DNA of 64,000 nucleotides. Source: Paramuribaculum sp. (lineage in GTDB: Bacteria; Bacteroidota; Bacteroidia; Bacteroidales; Muribaculaceae). Where the stretch lies: assembly GCA_022511125.1 (NCBI GenBank), contig JAFLSD010000006.1:1-64000 (forward strand). Reading direction: 5' to 3'. Within the stretch, counting starts at the first letter, position 1, and each line of letters begins with the position of its first letter. The notes beneath the pieces are model-generated. The model saw only the letters and a program-made list of their open reading frames with translations. It had not been told where the DNA came from and did no database searches. Both the position numbers and the translations under genes were made by a program. Below are positions 1 to 8,074 of the stretch, one piece after another.

Positions 1-101
1 CCGGGCATAGGCGACGTTGTCGCCAATACCCGGTTATTATTAATGAATCCTGCGGATTCGGCGCATGTGGCGAGGGTGGGAGAGATGGGCTTTTTGCGGT
101 T
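1..101. repeat. Non-coding repeat A, copy 1 (hairpin plus conserved tail)
   Basis: A near-identical copy lies at 982-1081. The unit opens with a 33-nt hairpin (15-nt arms, two mismatches, 3-nt loop) at 1-33. It continues with a shared ATTAATGAATCCTGCGGATT segment and ends with a G-rich tail and CTTTTTGC. The TTTG in that tail (93-96) doubles as the -33 element of the promoter for the downstream toxin-antitoxin pair. The left edge may be cut by the window. Confidence 0.75.
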
Positions 102-123
102 TGGGTGAATTTATTTATATTTG
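93..123 (+). promoter_or_regulatory. Promoter of the MntA/HepT-like pair
   Basis: TTTG at 93-96, a 19-bp spacer and TATATTTG at 116-123 match the Bacteroidetes primary sigma consensus. The box lies over an upstream in-frame TTG at 121, so translation should start at the ATG at 145, giving a leader of about 15-18 nt. Confidence 0.75.
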
Positions 124-144
124 CAGTTATTAAAACGTCGGATT

Positions 145-441
145 ATGTCAGAAATTGATATAAATAAGTTGAGGGACTATTTTTCAACTACGTTGGTTGA
201 AAAGGCATGGCTATTCGGATCATACGCCAGGGGTGAGGAAACGACGGAAAGTGATATCGATATTCTGATTAGCATACCTGAAGGGAAAAATTTCAGTTTG
301 CTAAAACATGCCGAGATGATGGTGGAATTAGAAGATTTAGTCAGCAGGCAGGTAGATATAGTAAGGACAGGGACAATTTATCCCGAAATAGCTTCAAAAA
401 TAGAAAAAGATAAAATATTAATATATGAGAGAGTCGGATAG
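145..441 (+). CDS. MntA-like minimal nucleotidyltransferase antitoxin
   Basis: This 98-residue protein has the minimal nucleotidyltransferase fold signature: GSYARGE at 25-31, then the metal-binding pair SDID (D37, D39) and a third acidic residue in QVDIV (D71). In characterised MntA/HepT (type VII) systems such a protein neutralises its HEPN partner by AMPylating a tyrosine near the RNase motif. The start is set by the promoter: an in-frame TTG at 121 lies inside the -7 box, so the ATG at 145 is used. The gene overlaps the next ORF by 17 nt, as expected for a translationally coupled antitoxin-toxin pair. The antitoxin role is inferred from the family and the pairing. Confidence 0.85.
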   Translation: MSEIDINKLRDYFSTTLVEKAWLFGSYARGEETTESDIDILISIPEGKNFSLLKHAEMMVELEDLVSRQVDIVRTGTIYPEIASKIEKDKILIYERVG

Positions 442-781
442 GGATTTGACAAGACTTCACCATATACAAGCATCCATAAGGAATGTCATGAATTTTATGG
501 CCGGAAGAACAGAAGAAGATCTGACTACAGATGCGATGTTGTTTTTTGCGGTTGTGAAAAATATAGAGATTATAGGAGAAGCAGCTTATAAATTAACCGA
601 TCAATTCAAGGATAACCATCCTTTGACTCCCTGGCGACCGATTATTAAAATGAGGCATATTCTTACTCATGGTTATTACCAAGTGTCGGCTGATGAGATC
701 TACTCGGTGTATAAAAAGGATTTAAACGATTTGTCAATACAAATAGAGCAGTATATAGATGAATTGACGGGGGGTAATTAA
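425..781 (+). CDS. HepT-like HEPN ribonuclease toxin (DUF86 family)
   Basis: This 118-residue, mostly helical HEPN-domain protein carries the RX4HXY motif: R77, H82 and Y84 within RHILTHGYY. In HepT toxins R and H form the RNase site and Y is the residue modified by MntA. All three are present, so the toxin looks intact. It overlaps the nucleotidyltransferase gene by 17 nt and shares its promoter. Immediately downstream is a repeat-rich non-coding stretch, which suggests the module sits in a plastic site. Targeting of RNA is family knowledge; nothing here identifies the target. Confidence 0.85.
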   Translation: MRESDRDLTRLHHIQASIRNVMNFMAGRTEEDLTTDAMLFFAVVKNIEIIGEAAYKLTDQFKDNHPLTPWRPIIKMRHILTHGYYQVSADEIYSVYKKDLNDLSIQIEQYIDELTGGN

Positions 782-824
782 TTTTGATAAGCAAAGGGGG
801 GAGATGGAAGATAAAAAATCATGG

Positions 825-932
825 CGGGGGTGCAGTGAAGTACCTACGGCACTTTTTTGCGTGGGGCGTTGGGTTGCCCCGCACGCGGTAGCGTACGGGG
901 TTACTTACATATCGTCCCGTTCCGGGACGGTC
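825..932. repeat. Non-coding repeat B, copy 1
   Basis: The unit contains GTGAAGTACC, a CCCCG...CGGGG hairpin at 877-900 and a 7-bp-stem hairpin (CGTCCCG-ttc-CGGGACG... arms) at 913-929. A second copy with the same order of elements lies at 1305-1411; the two differ mainly in the spacer between the first element and the GC-rich hairpin. Confidence 0.75.
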
Positions 933-981
933 GCGGTGCAAATTAATGAATCCTGCGGATACATTGTTTGTTTGGCGGTAG

Positions 982-1081
982 CCGGGCATAGGCGACAACG
1001 TCGCCAATACCCGGTTATTATTAATGAATCCTGCGGATTCCGTGCATGTGGCGAAGGGGGGAGAAGTGGGCTTTTTGCAGG
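982..1081. repeat. Non-coding repeat A, copy 2
   Basis: This is nearly identical to 1-101. The hairpin arms at 982-996 and 1000-1014 are the same but the 3-nt loop is changed. The CTTTTTGC tail is kept, but no TAnnTTTG box follows at the right distance, so this copy is probably not a promoter. Confidence 0.75.
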
Positions 1082-1087
1082 TAGTTT

Positions 1088-1180
1088 GTAGGGACGCAAC
1101 ATGTTGCGTCCGAAAGGATGTGTGGTTAATTGATTGAGTATCAGTGTTGGTAGTCGGACGCTACATGTAGCGTCCCTACA
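1088..1180. repeat. Inverted pair of 20-nt palindromes
   Basis: Two perfect 20-nt palindromes, GGACGCAACATGTTGCGTCC at 1092-1111 and GGACGCTACATGTAGCGTCC at 1156-1175, sit about 44 nt apart. Their outer flanks (GTAGG / CCTAC) are inverted, so the block resembles a miniature element with palindromic ends. There is no coding capacity. Confidence 0.65.
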
Positions 1181-1304
1181 AGTGGGGATTCATGATGGTG
1201 GGATGTGGCACGGCTCCGCCGTGCGGATGGCTTGAGAGGGCATCTCCGCCGGCGCATGCTGCCGGCGGTTAATCAAAGTAACGATGGCTCCGCCATCTTT
1301 GGCT

Positions 1305-1411
1305 GCGGGGTGTAGTGAAGTACCTTCGGCACTTTTGGTTTTGATGGTGGTGGTGCCCCGCACGCGGTAGCGTACGGGGTTACTTACATTTCGTCCCGTT
1401 CCGGGACGGTC
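1305..1411. repeat. Non-coding repeat B, copy 2
   Basis: Second copy of the 825-932 unit, with the GC-rich hairpin at 1356-1379 and the CGTCCCG/CGGGACG hairpin at 1392-1408. Confidence 0.75.
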
Positions 1412-1509
1412 ACAGCGCGATGCGCGGTGTGCTCCTCACGGGGAGAGGGGAGATAAGAGATGGAAGACGGATGGGGGGAAGTTAGTGGGGGTAGGTGTGG
1501 GGTGGAGCG

Positions 1510-1540
1510 ATTGGAGTTTAAAAATAATTTGTTAATTTTG
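1510..1540 (+). promoter_or_regulatory. Promoter of gpmI
   Basis: ATTG at 1510-1513, a 19-bp spacer and TAATTTTG at 1533-1540. Transcription would begin near 1545, leaving a leader of about 35 nt before the ATG at 1581. Confidence 0.6.
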
Positions 1541-1580
1541 TGGGTTAGAAAGAAAAAAATCAAACAAAGAAGATAACGAT

Positions 1581-3092
1581 ATGAAACAGAAAGCATTATT
1601 GATGATCTTAGACGGGTGGGGAATCGGCGACGGTACAAAACGCGACGTAATTTCTTCCACACCCACCCCCCGTTGGGACGAATTGTTGAAAAAATATCCT
1701 CATTCACAGCTTCAGGCAAGTGGTGAAAACGTTGGTTTGCCTGACGGCCAGATGGGGAACTCGGAGGTTGGTCATCTGAATATAGGTGCCGGTCGCGTGG
1801 TTTATCAGGATCTGGTTAAAATCAATAAGGCATGTAAGGACGGGAGCATTCTCGAGAACGAGGAGATAAAGAATGCTTTCGGATATGCCAAGTCGACGGG
1901 TAAAGCGATCCATTTTATGGGTCTGACTTCTGACGGAGGGGTGCATTCGTCGCTTGACCATCTGTTCGCTCTGTGCGATATAGCCAAGACTTACGGTCTG
2001 GAGAAGGTTTATATCCATTGTTTCATGGACGGTCGCGACACGGATCCACGAAGCGGCAAGGGCTTCATCGAGCAGCTCGAAGAACATTGCAAGAATTCAG
2101 CCGGAACTATAGCTTCGATCATAGGCCGTTATTATGCGATGGACCGCGACAAACGTTGGGAACGCGTGAAGATAGCTTACGACCTGCTGATCAGCGGCGA
2201 AGGCAAACAGGCCACAGACATGGTGAAAGCGGTGCAGGAAAGCTATGACGAGGAGGTGACGGACGAATTTATCAAGCCGATCAACAATTCGACAGTAGAC
2301 GGAACAATCAAGGAGGGCGACGCGGTGATTTTCTTCAATTACCGCAACGACCGCGCGAAGGAGCTGACAACAGTCCTGACGCAGCATGATATGCCCGAAG
2401 CGGGAATGAAAACGATTCCTAATCTGCAGTATTTCTGCATGACTCCTTACGATGCGTCGTTTAAGGGAGTGCATATCCTTTTCGACAAGGAGAACGTGAA
2501 CAATACGCTGGGCGAATATCTTTCGTCGCTGGATCTGAAACAGCTTCATATTGCCGAGACTGAGAAATATGCCCATGTGACTTTCTTCTTCAACGGCGGC
2601 CGCGAAGAGCCTTACAAAGGCGAGGAGCGCATCCTGGTGGCATCTCCCAAGGTGGCTACTTATGACCTGAAGCCGGAAATGAGTGCATACGAGGTTTGCG
2701 ACAAGCTCGTGGAGGCCATCAAGTCGCAGGAATATGACTTTATCGTGGTGAACTATGCAAACGGTGACATGGTAGGTCATACAGGAGTTTACGAAGCCAT
2801 AGAGAAAGCGGTGAAGGCCGTTGACGAATGTGTGGGCAGGACGATCGACGCAGCTGTTGAATCGGGTTACGAGGCGCTGATAATCGCCGACCACGGCAAC
2901 GCGGACAATGCGGTGAATGAAGACGGTTCGTCGAATACGGCTCATTCTCTGAATCCGGTGCCTTGTATCTATGTTACGGACAAGAAGGATGTTAAGGTGG
3001 CTGACGGCCGTCTGGCAGACGTGGCTCCCACCATCCTCAAAATAATGGGCATCCCTCAGCCGAAAGAGATGACGGGAACTGCGTTGATCTGA
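1581..3092 (+). CDS. gpmI: 2,3-bisphosphoglycerate-independent phosphoglycerate mutase
   Basis: This 503-residue cytoplasmic enzyme interconverts 3- and 2-phosphoglycerate in glycolysis and gluconeogenesis. It belongs to the alkaline-phosphatase superfamily and needs two Mn ions. The N-terminal metal motif LDGWG has D11. The catalytic serine is S61 in GNSEVGH. The substrate-binding loop with HCFMDGRDT and the C-terminal metal site IADHGNAD with NTAHS are all present. Length is normal for the family (about 500-515). It has its own promoter and a hairpin terminator 30 nt after the stop, so it appears monocistronic. Confidence 0.96.
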   Translation: MKQKALLMILDGWGIGDGTKRDVISSTPTPRWDELLKKYPHSQLQASGENVGLPDGQMGNSEVGHLNIGAGRVVYQDLVKINKACKDGSILENEEIKNAFGYAKSTGKAIHFMGLTSDGGVHSSLDHLFALCDIAKTYGLEKVYIHCFMDGRDTDPRSGKGFIEQLEEHCKNSAGTIASIIGRYYAMDRDKRWERVKIAYDLLISGEGKQATDMVKAVQESYDEEVTDEFIKPINNSTVDGTIKEGDAVIFFNYRNDRAKELTTVLTQHDMPEAGMKTIPNLQYFCMTPYDASFKGVHILFDKENVNNTLGEYLSSLDLKQLHIAETEKYAHVTFFFNGGREEPYKGEERILVASPKVATYDLKPEMSAYEVCDKLVEAIKSQEYDFIVVNYANGDMVGHTGVYEAIEKAVKAVDECVGRTIDAAVESGYEALIIADHGNADNAVNEDGSSNTAHSLNPVPCIYVTDKKDVKVADGRLADVAPTILKIMGIPQPKEMTGTALI

Positions 3093-3122
3093 TCAGGTTC
3101 AAGATGCAACAATAATTTAGAG

Positions 3123-3155
3123 GACGCTGCCTGCCTGCGGACAAGCAGCGTCTTT
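3123..3155 (+). terminator. Terminator after gpmI
   Basis: Perfect 8-bp stem GACGCTGC (3123-3130) / GCAGCGTC (3145-3152) followed by a short TTT. The weak T-tract may allow some read-through into dcuB. Confidence 0.6.
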
Positions 3156-3175
3156 CAACTAATAAGGAACGGCAG

Positions 3176-4618
3176 ATGGTGGTGATGATTTTACAGTTGA
3201 TGGTGGTGTTGGCGGCTCTTTATTTCGGGTCGCGATACGGTAGCCTTGCCTTGGGTGCATTTTCGGGTATAGGTTTGGCGATCTTGGTGTTTGTGTTCGG
3301 TATGAAGCCGGGTACTCCTCCGACGGATGTGATCTACATCATCGTTGCAGCCGTGACATGCGCCGGCGCTCTTCAGGCCTCGGGAGGCATGAACTGGCTG
3401 ATTCAGCTGGCGGAGAAACTGCTGCGCAAGCATCCGTCGCACATCACTTTCTTAGCGCCTCTGTGTACGTTTTTCCTAACGGTTTTGGTCGGGACAGGTC
3501 ATGTGATGTACACCCTGATGCCGATTATCGCCGATATTTCACTCAAAAAAGGGATAAGACCGGAACGTCCGTGTGCGATAGCGAGCGTAGCGTCGCAAGT
3601 AGGCATCACGTGCTCTCCGATAGCCGCTGCCGTCGTGGCTCTGGTTTCGATAAGCAACATCAACGGTTTCCAGATATCCATTCCTGAGGTTCTGATGATA
3701 TCGCTACCGGCGTGTCTGTGCGGCATTCTGGCTGCGTCGATGGTAAGTTACCGTCGCGGAAAAGAGCTTTCGGAAGATCCGGAATTTCAGGCAAAACTCA
3801 AAGACCCGGAGCAGAAGGAATATATTTACGGTTCCGGCGCGACGTCGCTCGATCAGAAAGTGCCGCAAACAGCCAAAAGAGCCGTGTGGATTTTCGTGGG
3901 GGCGATAGCTTTGATAGTTTTCTTCGCCTCTGTACCGGCAGCACTCCCCTCTTACGAACAGCTGACGGCCGTAACGGGTGCGAAAGGCGCCACATTGGCC
4001 GACGGAACTTTTGTGAGTGCCGAGTCGTTGGTAAAAGCGGGGATAGCAGTGGAGGGCGTGACTGAATACACCCAGCACCGTCTGGCATTGAATTTAGTCA
4101 TCCAGATAGTGATGATCATGGCTGCGGCTTTTATCTTCATTTTCTGCAAGGCTTCGCCGAAAAAAGCCGTAACGGGGGCAGTATGGCAGAACGGTATGGT
4201 GGCTGTAGTGGCCATCTACGGAATAGCGTGGCTTGCGGACACATATTTCGCTCATTATATGCCAATGCTCAAGGACGGATTGGGAGCTATGATAGCTGAA
4301 TACAACTGGGCGATAGCGATAGTGTTTTTTATCGTGTCGATTCTGATAAACAGCCAGGGTGCGGTTGTGGTCTCGATGATACCGCTGGCCTATTCGATGG
4401 GTATCCCGGGGTGGGTCATATTAGGAGTTTTTCCGAGCGTTTACGGTTATTTCTTCCTTCCGAACTACCCGAGCGACATCGCGACAGTCAATTTCGACCG
4501 CTCGGGCACTACTAAAATCGGAAAATACCTTTTAAACCATTCGTTTATGATGCCGGGGCTTGTGAGCGTGGTATGCGCTACGTTGGTGAGCTACCTTCTG
4601 GCGAGCATGATTTATTGA
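3176..4618 (+). CDS. dcuB: Anaerobic C4-dicarboxylate transporter, DcuA/DcuB family
   Basis: This 480-residue inner-membrane protein has about ten hydrophobic segments. Family members exchange external fumarate, malate or aspartate for succinate during anaerobic fumarate respiration. DcuB-like signatures are visible: LQASGGMNW near residue 65-75, the AEKLLRKHP segment, GTGHVMYT in the next membrane span and GIRPERP in the following loop. A second in-frame ATG at 3185 is an alternative start. The 3' end overlaps the convergent alkyltransferase gene by 41 nt. Succinate export fits the mixed-acid metabolism of Bacteroidales; choosing DcuB over DcuA rests on motif resemblance only. Confidence 0.92.
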   Translation: MVVMILQLMVVLAALYFGSRYGSLALGAFSGIGLAILVFVFGMKPGTPPTDVIYIIVAAVTCAGALQASGGMNWLIQLAEKLLRKHPSHITFLAPLCTFFLTVLVGTGHVMYTLMPIIADISLKKGIRPERPCAIASVASQVGITCSPIAAAVVALVSISNINGFQISIPEVLMISLPACLCGILAASMVSYRRGKELSEDPEFQAKLKDPEQKEYIYGSGATSLDQKVPQTAKRAVWIFVGAIALIVFFASVPAALPSYEQLTAVTGAKGATLADGTFVSAESLVKAGIAVEGVTEYTQHRLALNLVIQIVMIMAAAFIFIFCKASPKKAVTGAVWQNGMVAVVAIYGIAWLADTYFAHYMPMLKDGLGAMIAEYNWAIAIVFFIVSILINSQGAVVVSMIPLAYSMGIPGWVILGVFPSVYGYFFLPNYPSDIATVNFDRSGTTKIGKYLLNHSFMMPGLVSVVCATLVSYLLASMIY

Positions 4619-5096
4619 CGGTAGTTTCGTGACGCAGGAGGAACCGCTTCGCGTCGAGTCCTCCGGCATAACCAGTCAGCGAGCTGTCGGCGCCAATGAC
4701 CCGATGACAGGGGATGAAAACGCTCACGGGATTGCGTGCAACAGCGGAGGCAACGGCGCGGGGATGTGAATTGACGGCACGAGCCAACAAGGAATAACTT
4801 AGTGTGATTCCCAAGGGTATGGTAAGCAGCTGTTGCCAGACGTCCTTCTGGAATGGCGTTCCACAAGGTACAAGCTCAATTTCCTCGCATCCTTGCGAGA
4901 ATTTTTCAAACTCTGCGGCAAAATAACAATCCAACAAGCGAACCACCTCGTTTTCAAGAGAGGAATCAGGGGTGAGGTGGCGAACAGCTTCAAAATGACG
5001 CCCGAATAGTTTTGAATCTATCCAATCGCACATCAGAAGTTTTCTTTCGGATGCGACAATTACAAGAGTTCCTACGGGAGTGCGGTAACGGATCAT
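4578..5096 (-). CDS. ogt: Methylated-DNA--[protein]-cysteine S-methyltransferase
   Basis: This 172-residue suicide DNA-repair protein transfers the alkyl group from O6-alkylguanine to its own cysteine. The active-site motif is IPCHRVIG with C130, preceded by the helix-turn-helix region (SHPRAVASAVARNP) that includes the arginine finger. N-terminal TPVGTLVI matches the usual family start, so the ATG at 5096 is right. The TATCTTTG box ends only 4 nt upstream of that ATG, so the mRNA is likely leaderless. The 3' end overlaps dcuB on the opposite strand by 41 nt. No AdaA DNA-binding domain is present. Confidence 0.94.
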   Translation of the reverse strand: MIRYRTPVGTLVIVASERKLLMCDWIDSKLFGRHFEAVRHLTPDSSLENEVVRLLDCYFAAEFEKFSQGCEEIELVPCGTPFQKDVWQQLLTIPLGITLSYSLLARAVNSHPRAVASAVARNPVSVFIPCHRVIGADSSLTGYAGGLDAKRFLLRHETTVNKSCSPEGSSPT

Positions 5097-5100
5097 GCTC

Positions 5101-5108
5101 CAAAGATA
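5101..5108 (-). promoter_or_regulatory. -7 box of the alkyltransferase gene, abutting its ATG
   Basis: TATCTTTG on the minus strand lies 4 nt before the start codon. No good TTTG is found about 20 bp upstream, so the promoter is supported by one element only. Confidence 0.5.
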
Positions 5109-5128
5109 GTGAGTTTTTATGATTTTTT

Positions 5129-5159
5129 TTTGAAAAAAGAAATCTAAAGGGTAGTTTTG
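5129..5159 (+). promoter_or_regulatory. Promoter of the CDF transporter gene
   Basis: TTTG at 5129-5132, a 19-bp spacer and TAGTTTTG at 5152-5159. The ATG is at 5170, so the leader should be only a few nucleotides. The region is divergent with the alkyltransferase promoter. Confidence 0.7.
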
Positions 5160-5169
5160 CAGAAGCTAT

Positions 5170-6114
5170 ATGGAAGAGACGGCAGAGAGAAGAAAAAAAG
5201 CGCTTTATCGGGTGACCTGGTACGGGAGCCTACTTAACATGTTGCTGTTCGCTTTCAAATTAATAGCGGGCATCTTAGGGCGCAGCTCAGCGATGATAGC
5301 CGACGCGGTCCATTCGCTTTCGGATTTCGTGACCGACATCATAGTCATCGTGTTCGTGAAGATCTCATCAAAACCGGCCGACAAACTATATGAATACGGT
5401 CACGGGAAATACGAAACTCTGGCCACTCTGATAATCTCTTTCATGCTGCTCTTAGCCGGTCTGGGTATAGCAGCCGACGGTATCGGGAAGATCATCCGTT
5501 GGCTCAAGGGGGAGGAGCTCGAGCGCCCAGGCTATATAGCATTGATAGCGGCTGTGGTGTCGATAGTCCTGAAGGAAGGGATGTATCGGTATACTTATAA
5601 GGTGGGTAAATTCTACAATTCGCCTGTGGTAATAGCAAACGCGTGGCATCATAGAAGCGATGCATGGTCGTCGTTAGGTACGCTCCTCGGCATAGGAGGT
5701 GCGATACTTCTGGGCGCTCATTGGCGCGTTCTGGACCCGTTGGCGGCAGTGATAGTGAGCTTTTTCATCATCTATGTATCGGTGGAAATGATTCGGCCGG
5801 CAACGGCGGAACTGTTGGAGCGTTCTTTACCACTGGAGGTGCAGGCCGAAATAAACAAGACGGTAATGCAAAATCCTGCTGTATACTCCATCCATAATCT
5901 CCGGACGAGAAGAATAGGCAATAGGGTTGCGATAGAATTCCATATCAGAATGGAAGGAAGCCAGTCGCTTACCGAAGCCCACTACCACACGATGGAGATA
6001 GAGCGCGAGCTGAAGAAGAAATTCGGAGATGAGACGCACATCGCCATTCATATGGAACCTCTTCTCAACGAATACAGTCACGAAAAAATATCCTCCGAAA
6101 AGCAGAAAGGCTGA
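5170..6114 (+). CDS. Cation diffusion facilitator family transporter
   Basis: This 314-residue inner-membrane protein has six predicted membrane spans and a soluble C-terminal dimerisation domain. CDF proteins export Zn, Fe, Mn or related divalent metals in exchange for protons. The two membrane metal-site motifs are intact: H48-x3-D52 with D45 upstream in ADAVHSLSD, and H160-x3-D164 in AWHHRSD. The C-terminal domain ends in a THIAIHMEP stretch, where histidines bind regulatory metal in FieF-type members. Metal specificity cannot be read from the sequence. It is monocistronic with its own promoter. Confidence 0.93.
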   Translation: MEETAERRKKALYRVTWYGSLLNMLLFAFKLIAGILGRSSAMIADAVHSLSDFVTDIIVIVFVKISSKPADKLYEYGHGKYETLATLIISFMLLLAGLGIAADGIGKIIRWLKGEELERPGYIALIAAVVSIVLKEGMYRYTYKVGKFYNSPVVIANAWHHRSDAWSSLGTLLGIGGAILLGAHWRVLDPLAAVIVSFFIIYVSVEMIRPATAELLERSLPLEVQAEINKTVMQNPAVYSIHNLRTRRIGNRVAIEFHIRMEGSQSLTEAHYHTMEIERELKKKFGDETHIAIHMEPLLNEYSHEKISSEKQKG

Positions 6115-6264
6115 GCGGAATTCAGGATTCCAGACCCAGCCTAACCAACATAACAATTGTGACTCAATAAATCACTTCGGAAAACCTTTCGGTTCGGATG
6201 AGAAGCCACAAACCAACTTGCTTCCCATTTTGCTATGGGCACGGCAGAACCATGCCTTACGATG

Positions 6265-6606
6265 TCAATTTCTTAAATTTGACGCCATTTGCTGTGCTTT
6301 GGCAGCTCCCGCTTCGAGCACATCGGCGGTTTTATCTTTTACCTTGTCGGCAAAGTCGGAAACTTTATCGGAAGTTTTCCGATAGACTCCGGCAGCCTGG
6401 TCTTTCAAATCGCTATACTTGTCAGCGGCCTGGTCTTTGAGGCCATCGATTTTGTCGGCAGCCTGTTTTTTGAGGTCGGAAACTTTATCTTTCGCAGCAT
6501 CAAAGGATGCTTTTGCGGCTACTTTTGCAGCGTCGGCACTTACCTGGGCAGCTGTTTGAGATAATTCGGTAGCCTGTTCGGCAATAATCTCATTTTTGTT
6601 TTTCAT
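6265..6606 (-). CDS. LEA-like amphipathic repeat protein
   Basis: This 113-residue, Ala/Lys/Asp-rich protein has no signal peptide or membrane span. Residues from about 38 to 75 contain a repeating unit of roughly 11 residues of the type LKxQAADKxxD (DLKKQAADK, GLKDQAADK, DLKDQAAG). Similar A-x-D-K patterns occur elsewhere in the chain. This is the pattern of group 3 LEA, YtxH-like and apolipoprotein-like amphipathic helices, which associate with membranes or protect proteins during stress. The function here is not known. The gene stands alone; no TAnnTTTG box was found upstream. Confidence 0.7.
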   Translation of the reverse strand: MKNKNEIIAEQATELSQTAAQVSADAAKVAAKASFDAAKDKVSDLKKQAADKIDGLKDQAADKYSDLKDQAAGVYRKTSDKVSDFADKVKDKTADVLEAGAAKAQQMASNLRN

Positions 6607-6676
6607 AATTGAAAAGTTTTAAAAATCGTGTGTTTTGATAATAAAACAACCGCCGGAGGAAAAGGTTGGCTGATGA

Positions 6677-6710
6677 ATAAAAAAAAGAGGGGCGGTCAGT
6701 CCGTCCCTCT
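6677..6710 (-). terminator. Terminator after fabF
   Basis: Minus-strand stem of about 10 bp with one mismatch (arms at 6701-6710 and 6686-6695, loop 5 nt), followed by a run of T (complement of 6677-6686). It lies 24 nt after the fabF stop. Confidence 0.8.
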
Positions 6711-6733
6711 CCGAATCACAGAAAATATAGAAT

Positions 6734-8002
6734 TTATTCTTCGTATTTCTTGACAATAACCGTTGCGTTGTGTCCTCCGAATCCGAACGAGTTGGAGAGC
6801 GCTGTGCGTACGGTGCGTTTCTGCGCTTTATTGAACGTGAAATTAAGATTATAGTCGATGTTTTCGTCGCGATCGTCTTCATCGTGGTTGATCGTCGGCG
6901 GAATGATGTCCTCTTCTACAGCCTTGATGCTGAAGAGCGCTTCGAGAGCGGCGGTTGCTCCGAGGAGATGACCAGTCATCGATTTTGTCGAGCTGAGATT
7001 CATCTTATAAGCATGGTCTCCGAAGAGGTCAATTATAGCCTTAATTTCTGAAACGTCGCCTACGGGCGTCGATGTGCCGTGCATGTTAATGTAGTCGATA
7101 TCTTCCGCTTTAAGTCCGGCATCGTCGAGAGCCGCCTGCATAGCGAGTTTGGCACCCAGTCCGTCGGGATGAGTTGCGGTGATATGATAAGCGTCGGCCG
7201 ACATGCCACCTCCTACGATTTCGGCGTAGATTTTAGCTCCGCGCGCCTTGGCGTGTTCGAGTTCTTCGAGTATAAGGATTGCAGAACCTTCGCCAATAAC
7301 AAATCCGTCGCGGCTGGCACTGAATGGACGTGAGGCAGTTTGAGGGCTGTCGTTACGTGTGGAGAGAGCGTGCATGGAGTTAAAACCTCCTACACCAGCT
7401 GGATAGATAGCCGCTTCTGCACCGCCGGTAACGAAAGCGTCAGCTTTGCCGAGGCGTATCAGGTTGAATGCATCGATAATGGCGTTGTTAGACGATGCGC
7501 ATGCCGAAACGACTCCGTAGTTAGGACCGTGGAATTCGTATTCCATGGATACGTGTCCGCTTGCGATATCGGCGATCATTTTGGGGATAAAGAAAGGATT
7601 GTATTTAGGTCCTTGCTCGGCACCGTGGACGGCGTAAAATCCCGCTTCTTCCTCGAAGGTATGGAGACCTCCAATGCCGGCTGCCACAATGACTCCGATG
7701 CGGTTCTTGTCGAGATTGGGTGCGTTCAAGATTCCACTGTCCTCGACAGCCTGTCTTGTAGCTACAAGTGCATATTGTGCATAAAGGTCGAGCTGACGGA
7801 GTTTTTTTCTGTCAATATGGTCGGCTCCGTTGAAATCCTTGACTTCGCAGGCGAACTGAGTCTTAAATTTGGATGCGTCGAAATGTGTGATCGGTCCGGC
7901 TCCGCTTTTACCTGCAATTGCCGATTCCCATGTGGTCTGTACGTCGTTTCCGATAGGAGTGAGTGCTCCGAGACCGGTTACTACTACTCTCTTTAATTCC
8001 AT
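6734..8002 (-). CDS. fabF: Beta-ketoacyl-ACP synthase II
   Basis: This 422-residue condensing enzyme elongates acyl-ACP with malonyl-ACP in fatty-acid synthesis. The catalytic Cys-His-His triad is present: C168 in SACASS, H308 in NMHGTST and H345 in SMTGHLLG, with conserved K340 nearby. The C-terminal glycine-rich NSFGFGGHN motif is intact. The gene lies 130 nt downstream of acpP on the same strand, the classical acpP-fabF arrangement, but a hairpin with a T-rich tail sits between them and may reduce read-through. Confidence 0.97.
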   Translation of the reverse strand: MELKRVVVTGLGALTPIGNDVQTTWESAIAGKSGAGPITHFDASKFKTQFACEVKDFNGADHIDRKKLRQLDLYAQYALVATRQAVEDSGILNAPNLDKNRIGVIVAAGIGGLHTFEEEAGFYAVHGAEQGPKYNPFFIPKMIADIASGHVSMEYEFHGPNYGVVSACASSNNAIIDAFNLIRLGKADAFVTGGAEAAIYPAGVGGFNSMHALSTRNDSPQTASRPFSASRDGFVIGEGSAILILEELEHAKARGAKIYAEIVGGGMSADAYHITATHPDGLGAKLAMQAALDDAGLKAEDIDYINMHGTSTPVGDVSEIKAIIDLFGDHAYKMNLSSTKSMTGHLLGATAALEALFSIKAVEEDIIPPTINHDEDDRDENIDYNLNFTFNKAQKRTVRTALSNSFGFGGHNATVIVKKYEE

Positions 8003-8074
8003 TCTGTCAAATTAGGGATTGTAGTGAAATTATAAAAAGGCGATGTGCCCAATGGCACAGCCTACTGAAATCCA

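Larger units (their letters stand above)
782..1509. other. Palindrome-rich non-coding stretch
   Basis: No gene is seen here. The ORFs that can be drawn are short, start in repeats and lack any recognisable domain. The stretch holds at least ten hairpins: 877-900, 913-929, 982-1014, 1092-1111, 1156-1175, 1208-1224, 1246-1268, 1283-1297, 1356-1379 and 1392-1408. Several share the loop-flanking pattern GGC-tcc-GCC. Two longer units are duplicated (repeats A and B). No transposase is adjacent. Confidence 0.8.

Noticed and set aside
804-1102. Short ORFs on both strands within the palindrome cluster
   Set aside because: Their codons are made of repeated palindromes and they have no promoter or similarity.
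1-1411. CRISPR array
   Set aside because: The repeats are palindromic and irregularly spaced, without uniform spacers, and there are no cas genes.
1384-1719. Minus-strand ORF from the repeat region into gpmI
   Set aside because: It runs through repeat B and antisense to the conserved gpmI start, with a low-complexity product.
2097-2945. Long minus-strand ORF opposite gpmI
   Set aside because: It lies wholly antisense to a gene with intact catalytic motifs and encodes a His/Arg-rich product without family features.
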